In this document: positions 51,596 to 60,496 of the stretch, piece after piece
Position numbering within the stretch: the stretch's first letter is position 1
Layout: every line of letters starts with the position of its first letter
Assembly: GCA_035759925.1 (NCBI GenBank)
Contig: DASTTY010000045.1
Span: 1 to 64,000 of the forward strand
Direction: 5' to 3'
Length of the DNA stretch: 64,000 bases
DNA from: RHKX01 sp035759925
Lineage (GTDB): Bacteria > Actinomycetota > Thermoleophilia > Solirubrobacterales > 70-9
Notes under the pieces: model-generated
The model's database searches: none
What the model saw: the letters and a program-made list of their open reading frames with translations, nothing else
What the model was told of the DNA's origin: nothing
Program-made: the position numbers and the translations under genes

Positions 51596-52573
51596 ATGAG
51601 CGAGCGCGACCTGGGCGAGCAACTGGTCAAGTACCTGACTGACGTCCACTCGATCGAGGAGCAGGCGCTCACGCAGATGCGGCGTGCGCCGGGCATCGCC
51701 GGCGATCCGGACATCGCCGAGGCCTTCGAGCAGCACCTGCGCGAGACCGAGCGGCAGGAGCAGCTCATCCGCGAGCGGCTCGAGGCCGCAGGCGGGAAAC
51801 CGTCGATGGTCAAGGACGTCGCCGGCCGCGCCGGCGGCGTCGGCATGGTGCTGTTCGCCAAGTTCCAGCCGGATACGCCAGGAAAGCTGGTCGTCCACGC
51901 CTACTCCTACGAGCACCTCGAGGTCGCCGCCTACGAGCTGCTGACCCGGGTCGCCGAGCGGGCGGGCTCCGCCGACACCGCGGGGGTCGCCCGCGAGATC
52001 GCTGCCGAGGAGCGCCGGATGGCCGCCCGCCTCGAGGGCGTCTACGACCGCGCCGTCGCGGCCTCGTTCCGAGACCTCGAGCCAGACGACCTGACCGACC
52101 AGATCCGCAAGTACCTCGCCGACGCGCACGCGATCGAGATGCAGGCGATCCAGCTCCTCGAGCGGGCGTCGACGATCGCCGAGCCGGAAGCGCTGGCACG
52201 GCTCTACGAGGAGCATCTCATCGAGACCCACGACCACGAGCGCCGCATCAACGAGCGCCTCGAGGCCATCGGCGGCAGCACGTCGAACCTCAAGGATGCG
52301 GCGTTGCGGCTCGGCGCGCTGAACTGGGGCATGTTCTTCCAGGCTCAGCCCGACACCCCGGCGAAGCTCGCCGGTTTCGCGTACGCGTTCGAGCATCTCG
52401 AGGCCGCCGCCTACGAGCTGCTGAAGCGGGTCGCGACCCGGGCCGGCGACGCGGAGACCGCGGCGGTCGCCGATTCGATCCTCGGCGAGGAGCGCGCCGC
52501 CGCGGCGAAGATCGCCGAGCGCTGGGACGAGATCCTCGACGCCTCGCTCGCCGGCCTCGCGGTCAGCCGCTGA
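51596..52573 (+). CDS. Double DUF892 (YciE/YciF-like) ferritin-like protein
   Basis: A 325-residue protein made of two ferritin-like helical repeats, each about 160 residues. LVKYLTDVHSIEEQALTQM and IRKYLADAHAIEMQAIQLLE are equivalent, as are AYSYEHLEVAAYELLTRV and AYAFEHLEAAAYELLKRV. The paired Glu/His residues are possible diiron ligands. YciE/YciF proteins are stress-induced in enteric bacteria. ATG at 51596, with AAGGAGG 6 bases upstream, is preferred; ATG 51563 falls at the promoter's transcription start and would be leaderless. Confidence 0.83.
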   Translation: MSERDLGEQLVKYLTDVHSIEEQALTQMRRAPGIAGDPDIAEAFEQHLRETERQEQLIRERLEAAGGKPSMVKDVAGRAGGVGMVLFAKFQPDTPGKLVVHAYSYEHLEVAAYELLTRVAERAGSADTAGVAREIAAEERRMAARLEGVYDRAVAASFRDLEPDDLTDQIRKYLADAHAIEMQAIQLLERASTIAEPEALARLYEEHLIETHDHERRINERLEAIGGSTSNLKDAALRLGALNWGMFFQAQPDTPAKLAGFAYAFEHLEAAAYELLKRVATRAGDAETAAVADSILGEERAAAAKIAERWDEILDASLAGLAVSR

Positions 52574-52606
52574 GCTGCCGCCCGCGGCGCCTCGCCCCGA
52601 CTGCCG

Positions 52607-53383
52607 TTACCCCTCGTCCGGATCCGCCCTGACCTGGCCGTAGTTGAGGAGGCTGACGATCAGGACGCCGCCGGCGACGTTGCCGAGGGTCGCCGTCGCC
52701 AGCCAGCCGATCGCGTCGCCGATGCCGACGTTGCCGGCGAGCATCGCGGTTCCGACATCGATGCTGCTCGCCACGCAGTGGCTGAATGCGCCGAGCGCGA
52801 CCAGGAAAGCCAGGAACCAGATGACCGCGAACTGTGCGATCGCGCTCTCGGTCGCCTCGACGAGCCAGGCGATCAGTGCCAGCAGCCAGCCCGCGACCAC
52901 CGCGCTCCAGAAGACGTGGCCGAACGACCCGGCGGCGAAGTCGCCACCGAGCGCCGTCATCTGACTCACGGTGTCCCCGGAAACGGCGCTCGTCTCGACG
53001 AGCATGGCAGCGAACGCGATCGAGCCGATCAGGTTCGTCGCGTAGACGATCGCCCAGAGCCGCGCCGTCTCCGGCAGGGCGGAGGGCCGGTTGAAGGAGA
53101 GCACGACGGGATACAGCGTGTTCTCGGTGAACAGTTGTGCACGGCCGAGGATCACGGCGATGAATCCGACCGGGTAGACGAGCGAGGCAATCAGGGGCGC
53201 CGCGCCCGCCGATCCGAGCTCGTTCAGGGCGAGTGCGTAGGCGAGCGGCGTGGCGCCGATCGTGAAGCCGGCGAACAGACCGGAGAAGGCGAGGCTCGAG
53301 GAGGGACGCTCGAGCTCGTCGTGGGCGTCCTGGCGAACCCGGTCGTAGATGTCGTGCGCGCTCGGGCGCGCCGGCTGCGTCAT
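52607..53383 (-). CDS. Formate/nitrite transporter (FNT) family protein
   Basis: A 258-residue protein with six membrane helices. LAFSGLFAGFTIGATPLAYA, VYPVGFIAVILGRAQLFTEN and ATLGNVAGGVLIVSLLNY are characteristic FNT segments. The family carries formate, nitrite, lactate or hydrosulfide; with a formate-dehydrogenase-like enzyme elsewhere in the window, formate is a guess. The start is ATG at 53383. Confidence 0.82.
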   Translation of the reverse strand: MTQPARPSAHDIYDRVRQDAHDELERPSSSLAFSGLFAGFTIGATPLAYALALNELGSAGAAPLIASLVYPVGFIAVILGRAQLFTENTLYPVVLSFNRPSALPETARLWAIVYATNLIGSIAFAAMLVETSAVSGDTVSQMTALGGDFAAGSFGHVFWSAVVAGWLLALIAWLVEATESAIAQFAVIWFLAFLVALGAFSHCVASSIDVGTAMLAGNVGIGDAIGWLATATLGNVAGGVLIVSLLNYGQVRADPDEG

Positions 53384-53393
53384 CCCACGGGAG

Positions 53394-53419
53394 CTACCCG
53401 CAACCGTACCCCGTAAGCC
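53394..53419 (-). promoter_or_regulatory. Weak SigB/SigF-type promoter for the FNT gene
   Basis: GGCTT, 15 bases, GGGTAG on the minus strand, 10 bases before the ATG. It is the weakest of the stress-type sites. Confidence 0.3.
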
Positions 53420-53421
53420 GA

Positions 53422-53464
53422 TTCCACGGGAACACCGGAACTTCAGGTCGCTGTTCCGCGGAAC
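53422..53464. promoter_or_regulatory. Palindromic operator-like sites upstream of the FNT gene
   Basis: GTTCCGCGGAAC (53453-53464) is a perfect 12-bp palindrome, and TTCCACGGGAA (53422-53432) is a second inverted pair; another GGAAC lies between. GGAAC cores also occur upstream of two tetR genes, so a TetR-type repressor may bind here. Confidence 0.35.
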
Positions 53465-53485
53465 TGTGGGCTTCGGGTCGTGGAC

Positions 53486-55060
53486 CTAGGCGACCGTCTC
53501 GAATTGCGACATCAGCCCGTGGTCCTCGTGGTCGAGCATGTGGCAGTGGATGACGAACTTGCCGGCGTAGTCGCTGAAGCGGCCGGCGACGAGCAGGGTC
53601 TCGCCGGGATCCATCAGGAAGGTCTCCTTGAGACAGTCCTCCCACGGTGGCGGCGGCTTGCCGTTGCGGCTGAGCAGGTACCAGTCGGTGTGATGGATGT
53701 GGAGCAGGTGGGTCGCGGTCGTCTTGTTGACGAGCTTCCAGGTCTCGACGGTGCCGAGCTTCGGCCGGTGCTCGACGTAGGCGGGGTCGAAGGTGCGGCC
53801 GTTGATCAGCCAGGGCGGCGCGAAGCCCTTGCCGATCGAGATCGTCCAGGTCTTGGCCGGGCTCTTCGGAGCGCTCTCGACCCAATCCGGCAGTGGGCGC
53901 AGCGCGGCCGGCACCGAGGTCGCGTCGGGGATCGGCTTTCCGACCCGGAACTGCATCAGCGGCCCCGCGTAGGCGCGCGATCCGATTCCGCCCGGCGAGT
54001 TGCCGCGCCGGACGCTCTTGAGGACGACGTTGCTGTGCTTGGCACGGCTGAAGTCGACGATCAGGTCGACCCGCTCGGCTGCTCCGATCAGGATCCGGCG
54101 CCGCTTCAGGGGCTTCGGCATCAGTCCCGCCTCGGTCCCGATCTGGGTGACCGTCACACCGCCCTCGAACGCGAGGTTGTAGTTGCGGAACTGCGAGGCG
54201 TTGAGGATCCGCAGCCGGTACCGACAGGCGTTGACCCGATGATGGGGGAGGACCGCCCCGTTGACGAGGATCCGATTGCCGACGATCCCGTCGTTGGGCG
54301 CATGGGCCGAGTCCGAGAACGGGTTGGTCAGCTGGTTCCTGCGGTCGAAGGAGCGGTCGCAGATCATCAGCGGGATGTCGCGCGAGCCGCGGGGCAGCGG
54401 CAGCGATGCGTCGAGCGCGTCGTCGCTGATCCACATCCCGGCGAGACCGCGCCAGACGTTGCGCGAGGTCCGGTCGAGGCGGTGGTCGTGGTACCAGTGC
54501 ATCGCCGCGCGCTCAGGCTGGCCACCCTCGACGAAGTCGTAGGTGTAGGTGCGCTGAGCGCCGTGCTCGATCAGCAGGTCGTTGCCGGATTCCGCCGGTG
54601 TCAGGCGGTTGGAGATGTCGCAGTACATCGACGCCCGAAGGTTGTTGGTGAGGCCGCCCGGCTGCCCGTCGTCGGCCGATGTGTTGTGGGCGCCGTGCAG
54701 GTGCACGGTCAGCTCGCCGGCCTTCGCCGGCAGCCGGTTCCGGAAGCTGGCCAGGGTCCGCTCGCCGACCGGCCTGCGGATCGTCGGACCGGGGAAGTCG
54801 CCGCCGTAGGTCCACATCCGCGTCTTCGCGCCCGGCAGCACGGCGATCTCCGATTCGACGACATCGAGGTCGAACGCGGCGGCATCGATCACGCGCGGGA
54901 TCGGCAGCACCGCGGCGAAGCGCGTCGCCTTCGCTGCCGCCGCCGTCGAACCGCCCCCGACGCCGCGCAGCGGCACCGGGAGGGCGAGCGCGGCCGCGCC
55001 GGCGCCGGCGGCCGCAAGCAGCCGCCGGCGCGTCAGGCGCGAGCTCTCGTCTTCGGGCAG
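53486..55060 (-). CDS. Multicopper oxidase with Tat signal
   Basis: A ~524-residue oxidase exported by the Tat path (LTRRRLLAAAGAG near the start). Copper ligands are in VHLHGAHN, HWYHDHR, HLLHIHHTDW and the type 1/3 motif HCHMLDHEDHGLM. It would oxidise a metal or organic substrate with O2, like CotA or CueO. No in-frame ATG, GTG or TTG precedes the Tat motif after the upstream gene's stop; CTG at 55060, 10 bases after that stop, is the best candidate start. It forms an operon with the cupredoxin gene. Confidence 0.85.
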   Translation of the reverse strand: MPEDESSRLTRRRLLAAAGAGAAALALPVPLRGVGGGSTAAAAKATRFAAVLPIPRVIDAAAFDLDVVESEIAVLPGAKTRMWTYGGDFPGPTIRRPVGERTLASFRNRLPAKAGELTVHLHGAHNTSADDGQPGGLTNNLRASMYCDISNRLTPAESGNDLLIEHGAQRTYTYDFVEGGQPERAAMHWYHDHRLDRTSRNVWRGLAGMWISDDALDASLPLPRGSRDIPLMICDRSFDRRNQLTNPFSDSAHAPNDGIVGNRILVNGAVLPHHRVNACRYRLRILNASQFRNYNLAFEGGVTVTQIGTEAGLMPKPLKRRRILIGAAERVDLIVDFSRAKHSNVVLKSVRRGNSPGGIGSRAYAGPLMQFRVGKPIPDATSVPAALRPLPDWVESAPKSPAKTWTISIGKGFAPPWLINGRTFDPAYVEHRPKLGTVETWKLVNKTTATHLLHIHHTDWYLLSRNGKPPPPWEDCLKETFLMDPGETLLVAGRFSDYAGKFVIHCHMLDHEDHGLMSQFETVA

Positions 55061-55070
55061 GGGTCCGCCC

Positions 55071-55649
55071 CTACTTGACGACCTTGATCTTCCCCTGCAT
55101 GAAGGGATGGACCAGGCAGAAGTAGTAGAGCGTCTTGCCGTCGTTCGCCGAGACCTTGCGGGTGTTGTGAGCGCCCTGGGTGCCGAGATAGACGGAGTCG
55201 CCGGTCTTGCCGAACGACTTGTCCCAGCCCTTCTTGCCGACCTCGACCTTGGGCCTGTTGACCTCGAACGTGTTCGGGTCGACCTCATGCGCCTTGAATG
55301 CGTTCACGCAGACCGCGAGCTTCAGGTTCTCGCAGTCCTTGATCGCCTTCTTGCTCTTCGGCAGACGGTTCTGCTTGACGAGCGTGAAGGTGTGCGGGCC
55401 GACCTTGCTCGGCAGGGTCTTGTTGATGATCTTGAGCTTCGAGCCCTTCTCGACCTTGTTCGGTCCCTGGAAGAAGAGGTCCGCGTTCTTGCCCTTCCCC
55501 TTGACTTCCATCTTGATCTTCGCGACGTGACCGCCGCCGGCCTTGCCGGCGTCCGACGCCGACGCACCGATCGCGGCGACGCCACCGGCGCCGACGGCGA
55601 CGACCGCCGCCGTTACCCCTGCGGCGCGCCGCAGCTTCTTCATCTCCAT
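55071..55649 (-). CDS. Secreted cupredoxin-like protein
   Basis: A 192-residue exported protein: N-terminal KKLRRAAGVTAAVVAVGAGG signal, then a cupredoxin fold with likely type 1 copper ligands His (VGPHTFTL), Cys and His (YYFCLVHPFM) and Met. It may feed electrons or copper to the multicopper oxidase encoded next. ATG at 55649 has GGGGGGAG 6 bases upstream. A strong promoter precedes it. Confidence 0.8.
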   Translation of the reverse strand: MEMKKLRRAAGVTAAVVAVGAGGVAAIGASASDAGKAGGGHVAKIKMEVKGKGKNADLFFQGPNKVEKGSKLKIINKTLPSKVGPHTFTLVKQNRLPKSKKAIKDCENLKLAVCVNAFKAHEVDPNTFEVNRPKVEVGKKGWDKSFGKTGDSVYLGTQGAHNTRKVSANDGKTLYYFCLVHPFMQGKIKVVK

Positions 55650-55688
55650 GGGTGCTCCCCCCACTGGGTAGGTTGAATTGACTGCGGC

Positions 55689-55717
55689 AGAATAGGTGGC
55701 GCCCTGGACGTCCGCAA
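55689..55717 (-). promoter_or_regulatory. Housekeeping promoter of the cupredoxin/multicopper oxidase operon
   Basis: On the minus strand TTGCGG (55717-55712), a 17-base spacer and TATTCT (55694-55689) make a good sigma-70-type promoter with a leader of about 35 bases. Confidence 0.5.
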
Positions 55718-55805
55718 GGCCCTTCCGCGCCGGGACGGGTAGGGTTCGCTGCGCAGGAGGATCCCGGCCGCGCCGGGACCGAGTCCGACAAGGGAGAACA
55801 CCGAG

Positions 55806-57383
55806 ATGACCAAGGTCCGTTCGCTGCTCGTCCTCGGAGCGATGCTGGCTGCAGCGCTCCTCGTCGCCGCTTGCGGCAGCGACTCGTCGAGCAGCGATTC
55901 CGGTGGCACGATCATCCGTGGCACCACCGACCAGCCGATCTCCTACGACCCGGCCGGCGCGTACGACCTCCCGTCCTACGACGGCATCTACTCGATGTAC
56001 CAGAACCTGCTGACCGTCGAGCCCGGCGGCAACAAGGCCGTTCCCGAGGCGGCGGACAGCTGCGACTTCACCGACAAGGACAACAAGGTCTTCGAGTGCA
56101 CGCTGAAGAGCGGCCTGAAGTTCTCCGACGGCTCCGACCTGACCGCCGAGGACGTCGTTTTCTCGTTCGAGCGCAACGTCGAGATCGCCGACCCGAACGG
56201 CGCCTCCTCGCTGCTCGCGAACATGAAGAGCATCGAGGCGAAGGGCGACGACACCGTCGTCTTCAACCTCAAGGAGCCGGATGCGACCTGGCCGCTGCTC
56301 CTCACCACGGCCTCGTTCGCGATCGTCCCCTCCGACGTCTATCCCGCCAACAAGCTGCAGCCGAGCGACCAGGTGGTCGGCTCCGGCCGCTACACGCTCG
56401 CCGACTACCAGCCCGGCCAGCAGACGGTGATGGAGAAGAACGACTCCTACCAGGGGGCCGACCCGGCCAAGAACGACCGGGTGATCATCCAGTACTTCGA
56501 CAAGGCCTCGGCGCTGAAGCTCGCGGTCCAGAACGGCGACGTCGACATCGCTTACCGCAGCCTGAGCCCGACCGACATCGACAGCCTCGACGGCGCCGAC
56601 GGACTCAGCGTGATCTCCGGCAACGGCACGGAGATCCGCTACCTGGTCTTCAACACGAAGCTCCAGCCCGGCGACAACGATGCTCAGAAGCTGGCGATCC
56701 GCCAGGCCGTCGCGCAGACCATCGACCGTCAGTCGATCGCCGACAACGTCTACAACGGCACCGTCCAGCCGCTCTACTCGATGATCCCGCAGGGCGTCGA
56801 GTTCGCGAACCAGGGGTTCTCCGACAAGTACGGCGAGGCCCCCGACGTCAATGCCGCCAAGCAGACGCTCGCCGACGCCGGAGTCGACACGCCGGTGCCG
56901 CTCGAGGTCTGGTGGACGCCGTCACACTACGGTGCCGCCTCCGGCGACGAGTACGCGGAGATCAAGCGCCAGCTCGACGAGAGCGGTCTCTTCGACGTGA
57001 CGCTGAAGTCGACCGAGTGGAACCAGTACTCGACGGCCGCGTTCACCGACAAGTACCCGACCTACCAGCTCGGCTGGTTCCCGGACTACCCGGACGCCGA
57101 CGACTACACGTCGCCGTTCTACCTGCCGGACAGCTTCCTGAACATCCACTACGACAACGCCGAGATGAACAAGCTGATCGGTCAGGAGAAGTCCTCGGAC
57201 GACCCGCAGGTCCGCCAGCAGGCGTTCGATCGGATCGGCGAGATCGGTGCCGAGGACGCGCCGACGATCCCGATCTGGCAGGCCGACCAGGTCGCGGCTG
57301 TGCGCGACGGGGTCCACGGCGTCGAGGAGACGTTCGACCCGTCGTTCATCTTCCGGTTCTGGCTGATCTCGAAGGACCAGTAG
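55806..57383 (+). CDS. Oligopeptide/dipeptide ABC transporter substrate-binding lipoprotein
   Basis: A 525-residue family-5 binding lipoprotein: signal peptide with lipobox VAAC, then PISYDPAGAYDLPSYDGIYS, FECTLKSGLKFSDGSDLTAE and DVVFSFERNVEIADPNG. It should bind peptides or related solutes outside the cell for the four transporter proteins encoded downstream. A leader hairpin (TCCCGGC/GCCGGGA, 55762-55778) lies about 30 bases before the ATG. Confidence 0.92.
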   Translation: MTKVRSLLVLGAMLAAALLVAACGSDSSSSDSGGTIIRGTTDQPISYDPAGAYDLPSYDGIYSMYQNLLTVEPGGNKAVPEAADSCDFTDKDNKVFECTLKSGLKFSDGSDLTAEDVVFSFERNVEIADPNGASSLLANMKSIEAKGDDTVVFNLKEPDATWPLLLTTASFAIVPSDVYPANKLQPSDQVVGSGRYTLADYQPGQQTVMEKNDSYQGADPAKNDRVIIQYFDKASALKLAVQNGDVDIAYRSLSPTDIDSLDGADGLSVISGNGTEIRYLVFNTKLQPGDNDAQKLAIRQAVAQTIDRQSIADNVYNGTVQPLYSMIPQGVEFANQGFSDKYGEAPDVNAAKQTLADAGVDTPVPLEVWWTPSHYGAASGDEYAEIKRQLDESGLFDVTLKSTEWNQYSTAAFTDKYPTYQLGWFPDYPDADDYTSPFYLPDSFLNIHYDNAEMNKLIGQEKSSDDPQVRQQAFDRIGEIGAEDAPTIPIWQADQVAAVRDGVHGVEETFDPSFIFRFWLISKDQ

Positions 57384-57417
57384 GCAACCGGGCCCGCGCA
57401 GGGGCGGGGAGAGCGAT

Positions 57418-58449
57418 TTGAAGGAGTCGTCGGGTTCGAGCGGGTTGCGCACCTATGTGCTGACCCGGTTGGGCCTGGCGCTCCCCACGGTTCTGATCCT
57501 CCTCACCGTCGTCTTCCTGCTGATGCGGGTGGCGCCGGGAGACCCGATCACGGCCGCGCTCGGCGCCCGGCTGCCGGCGAAGGAGCTCGAGAAGCGCAAG
57601 AAGGAGGCCGGCTACGACAAGCCGATCCTCCAGCAGTACGGCGAGTACCTCGGCCAGGTCGTCACCCTCGACCTCGGTGAGTCCGTCACCGACAACCGCT
57701 CGGTCACCTCGATCCTCGCGGAGAACGGCACCGCGACCCTCGAGCTGACCCTGGCCGCGTTCACGGTCACCCTGCTCGTCGGGATCCCGCTCGGGCTCTT
57801 AGCCGGGCGATATCGCGACGGACCGTGGGACGTCGGCGGCCGCCTCTACGGGATCGTCATCTACGCCTTCCCGGTCTTCTTCCTCGGCTTCCTGTTCCAG
57901 CTGCTCGCCTCCGAGGTCGGTTGGCCGACCTCGGGCCGGGCGAGCCCGATCGTCGAGTTCGACCTCAACAAGGTCACCCACTTCTATCTGATCGACACGC
58001 TGATTCAGGGAGACTTCAACGCTTTCTGGGACGTCCTCCAGCACCTCTTCCTGCCGGCGCTCGTGCTCGGGCTGACGATCAGCGGCGTCCTGATCCGGCT
58101 GATCCGGGTCAACCTGCTGCAGACGATGCGCGGCGACTACGTCGAGGCGGCCCGCGCCCGCGGCGTCAGCGAGCGCCGCGTCGTCGTCAACCACGCCTTC
58201 CGGAACGCGATGGTCCCGGTCGTCACCGTCGCCGGCCTGCAGTTCGCGATCCTGCTCGGTGGCGCGGTCCTGACCGAGGAGACGTTCAACTGGCCCGGGA
58301 TCGGCTCCGAGCTCGTCCGCTACCTGAACCAGCGCGACTATGTCGCCGTGCAGGGAATCGTCACCGTCTTCGCGATTGCGGTCGTCGCCGTCTCGCTGCT
58401 GATCGACCTCATCAACGCCTTCATCGACCCGAGGGTCAGGTACCGATGA
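57418..58449 (+). CDS. Dpp/Opp-type ABC transporter permease (DppB-like)
   Basis: A 343-residue permease with about six helices; RTYVLTRLGLALPTVLILLT at the start, the coupling segment YVEAARARGVSERRVVVNHA and FNWPGIGSELVRYLNQRDY are typical. The TTG start has a purine-rich GGGGAGAG about 7 bases upstream; the stop overlaps the next gene (ATGA). Confidence 0.92.
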   Translation: MKESSGSSGLRTYVLTRLGLALPTVLILLTVVFLLMRVAPGDPITAALGARLPAKELEKRKKEAGYDKPILQQYGEYLGQVVTLDLGESVTDNRSVTSILAENGTATLELTLAAFTVTLLVGIPLGLLAGRYRDGPWDVGGRLYGIVIYAFPVFFLGFLFQLLASEVGWPTSGRASPIVEFDLNKVTHFYLIDTLIQGDFNAFWDVLQHLFLPALVLGLTISGVLIRLIRVNLLQTMRGDYVEAARARGVSERRVVVNHAFRNAMVPVVTVAGLQFAILLGGAVLTEETFNWPGIGSELVRYLNQRDYVAVQGIVTVFAIAVVAVSLLIDLINAFIDPRVRYR

Positions 58450-59441
58450 GGCAGCGCCGCCTCTCCCGCTTCCTGGGGCCGATCCGCGAGTCGACCGGCG
58501 TCTCGCGCTGGATCTTCTGGATCGGCGTCGCGATCGTCGCCTTCTTCGTGATCCTCGCGGTCTTCGCCCCGCTCCTGGCGCCCTACGGATTCGACCAGGT
58601 CAGCGCCGACGGGGTCCGCTTCCCGAAGCAGGGCTCGCCCGACGGCACCCATCCCTTCGGGACGACCGTCGGCAACTACGACGTCCTCTCGCGGGTCATC
58701 TGGGGGGCGCGGACCGCGATCGAGGTCGTCGTCCTCGCGGTCGTCTTCTCGCTCGTGATCGGCGTCCCGCTCGGGCTCTTCTCCGGCTACGTCGGTGGCC
58801 GGGCCGACCGCGTGCTCGTCCTGATCATGGACGCTCTTTTCGCCTTTCCCTACATCCTCCTCGCGATCGTGATCGCCTTCCTGCTCTCCGACAAGCTCGG
58901 CCAGGGAGTGGTGACGGCGGCGATCGCGATCACGGCCGTTTACGTGCCGCAGTACTTCCGAGTAGTGAGAAACCACGTGATCAGCGTTCGCGAGGAGCCG
59001 TACGTCGACGCCGCCCGGGCGCTCGGGGCGCCGCGACGGACGATCGTCAGCCGCTACGTGCTCCAGAACGTGATTCAGAGCGTCCCCGCGCTCGCGACGC
59101 TGAACGCCGCCGACGCGATCCTCACCCTCGCGGCCCTCGGCTTCCTCGGCTACGGGATCCAGCCGACCGACGCCGCGGAGTGGGGCTACGACCTGCAGCG
59201 GGCGATCGACGACGCCGGCGCCGGGATCTGGTGGACGGGGCTCTACCCGGGCCTCGCGATCGTGCTCCTGGTCACCGGCTTCACTCTGCTCGGCGAAGGG
59301 CTCAACGACGTCATCAACCCGCTGATCCGGGCTCGCAGCACCGCCAAGCCGGAGATCGAGGAGCAGCCGGGCGGCGAGGGCGAGGCCGCGATCCTGTCGA
59401 TGGACCCGCCGCGCGGCGGCGAGGAGCCGCGAGGCCCATGA
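58446..59441 (+). CDS. Dpp/Opp-type ABC transporter permease (DppC-like)
   Basis: A 331-residue permease: VFAPLLAPYGFDQVSADGVR, THPFGTTVGNYDVLSRVIWG, the coupling segment YVDAARALGAPRRTIVSRYV and DAILTLAALGFLGYGIQPTD. It pairs with the upstream permease to form the channel. Its start and stop both overlap neighbours by 4 bases (ATGA). Confidence 0.92.
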   Translation: MRQRRLSRFLGPIRESTGVSRWIFWIGVAIVAFFVILAVFAPLLAPYGFDQVSADGVRFPKQGSPDGTHPFGTTVGNYDVLSRVIWGARTAIEVVVLAVVFSLVIGVPLGLFSGYVGGRADRVLVLIMDALFAFPYILLAIVIAFLLSDKLGQGVVTAAIAITAVYVPQYFRVVRNHVISVREEPYVDAARALGAPRRTIVSRYVLQNVIQSVPALATLNAADAILTLAALGFLGYGIQPTDAAEWGYDLQRAIDDAGAGIWWTGLYPGLAIVLLVTGFTLLGEGLNDVINPLIRARSTAKPEIEEQPGGEGEAAILSMDPPRGGEEPRGP

Positions 59442-60496
59442 GCGCCACCGGCGACAACCGGGAGCGGGGCGGCGGCGAGCCGATCCTCGACGTCCGGGAC
59501 CTCCGGGTCTGGTACGGGACCGGGGGAGACCCCGTGCGCGCAGTCGACGGCGTCAGCTTCTCGATCGGCGCCGGCGAGACGCTCGGGCTGGTCGGCGAGT
59601 CGGGCTGCGGCAAGTCGACCCTCGGTCGCGGCGTGATCGGCCTGCTTCCCGACGCGGCGGCGGTCGCCGGCTCGGTCCGCTACCGCGGGCGTGAGCTCGC
59701 CGGGCTGCCCGTGAAGGAGATGCGGGAGCTGCGCGGGCCCGAGCTCGGGCTGATCTTCCAGGAGCCGATGACCCGGCTCGACCCGCTGCAGACGATCGAA
59801 GCGCACTTCCGCGAGACGCTCCGCACCCATCGTCCCGATCTCGACGACGACGAGGTCCGGCGACGCTCGCTCGAGACGCTCGCCGGTATGGGGATCCCGC
59901 GGACCCGCTTCGGTCAGTATCCGCACGAGTTCTCGGGTGGGATGCGGCAGCGGATCATGATCGCGCTCGCCCTCGTCCTCGAGCCGAAGGTCCTGATCGC
60001 CGACGAGCCGACGACCGCGCTCGACGTGATCGTAGAGGCGCAGATCCTCGGGATCCTCGCCGACCTGCGCCGCAACTTCGACACCGCGATCCTGCTGATC
60101 ACCCACAACCTCGGGATCGTCGCCGAGGCATGCGACCGGGTCGCGGTCATGTACGCGGGGGAGATCGCCGAGGAAGGCGACGCCCGTGAGGTCTTCGCCG
60201 AACCGGCCCACCCCTACACCCGCGAGCTGCTGCGCTCGACGATCTCGCTCGAGACGACCGGCCTCAACTACATCCCCGGCGCCCCGCCGAGCCTGATCGA
60301 CCCGCCGCCGGCCTGCCGGTTCCACCCGCGCTGCCCGAACGCGATGCGCGTCTGTGCCGAGCGCCACCCGATCGAGGTCCGGACGAAGGCAGGGCAGCGG
60401 GTCTCCTGCTGGCTGCACGGGCCCGAGGAGCAGATCCCGGAGGGCGGTCGCGAGCCGCTCGAGCGGGAGGAGCTCCTCGAGGCGGAGGAGGCATGA
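59438..60496 (+). CDS. Oligopeptide ABC transporter ATP-binding protein (DppD-like)
   Basis: A 352-residue ATPase: GLVGESGCGKSTLGR (Walker A), FSGGMRQRIMIALAL, VLIADEPTTALDV (Walker B), switch ITHNLGIVAEA, and a C-terminal Opp-type segment with PPACRFHPRCPNAMRVC. It hydrolyses ATP to drive import. Overlaps on both sides give a fully coupled operon. Confidence 0.92.
   Translation: MSATGDNRERGGGEPILDVRDLRVWYGTGGDPVRAVDGVSFSIGAGETLGLVGESGCGKSTLGRGVIGLLPDAAAVAGSVRYRGRELAGLPVKEMRELRGPELGLIFQEPMTRLDPLQTIEAHFRETLRTHRPDLDDDEVRRRSLETLAGMGIPRTRFGQYPHEFSGGMRQRIMIALALVLEPKVLIADEPTTALDVIVEAQILGILADLRRNFDTAILLITHNLGIVAEACDRVAVMYAGEIAEEGDAREVFAEPAHPYTRELLRSTISLETTGLNYIPGAPPSLIDPPPACRFHPRCPNAMRVCAERHPIEVRTKAGQRVSCWLHGPEEQIPEGGREPLEREELLEAEEA

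Noticed and set aside
55071..55288. Extending the multicopper oxidase start to 55288
   Set aside because: That stretch is read in another frame by the well-supported cupredoxin gene and is Ser/Arg-rich without signal features.
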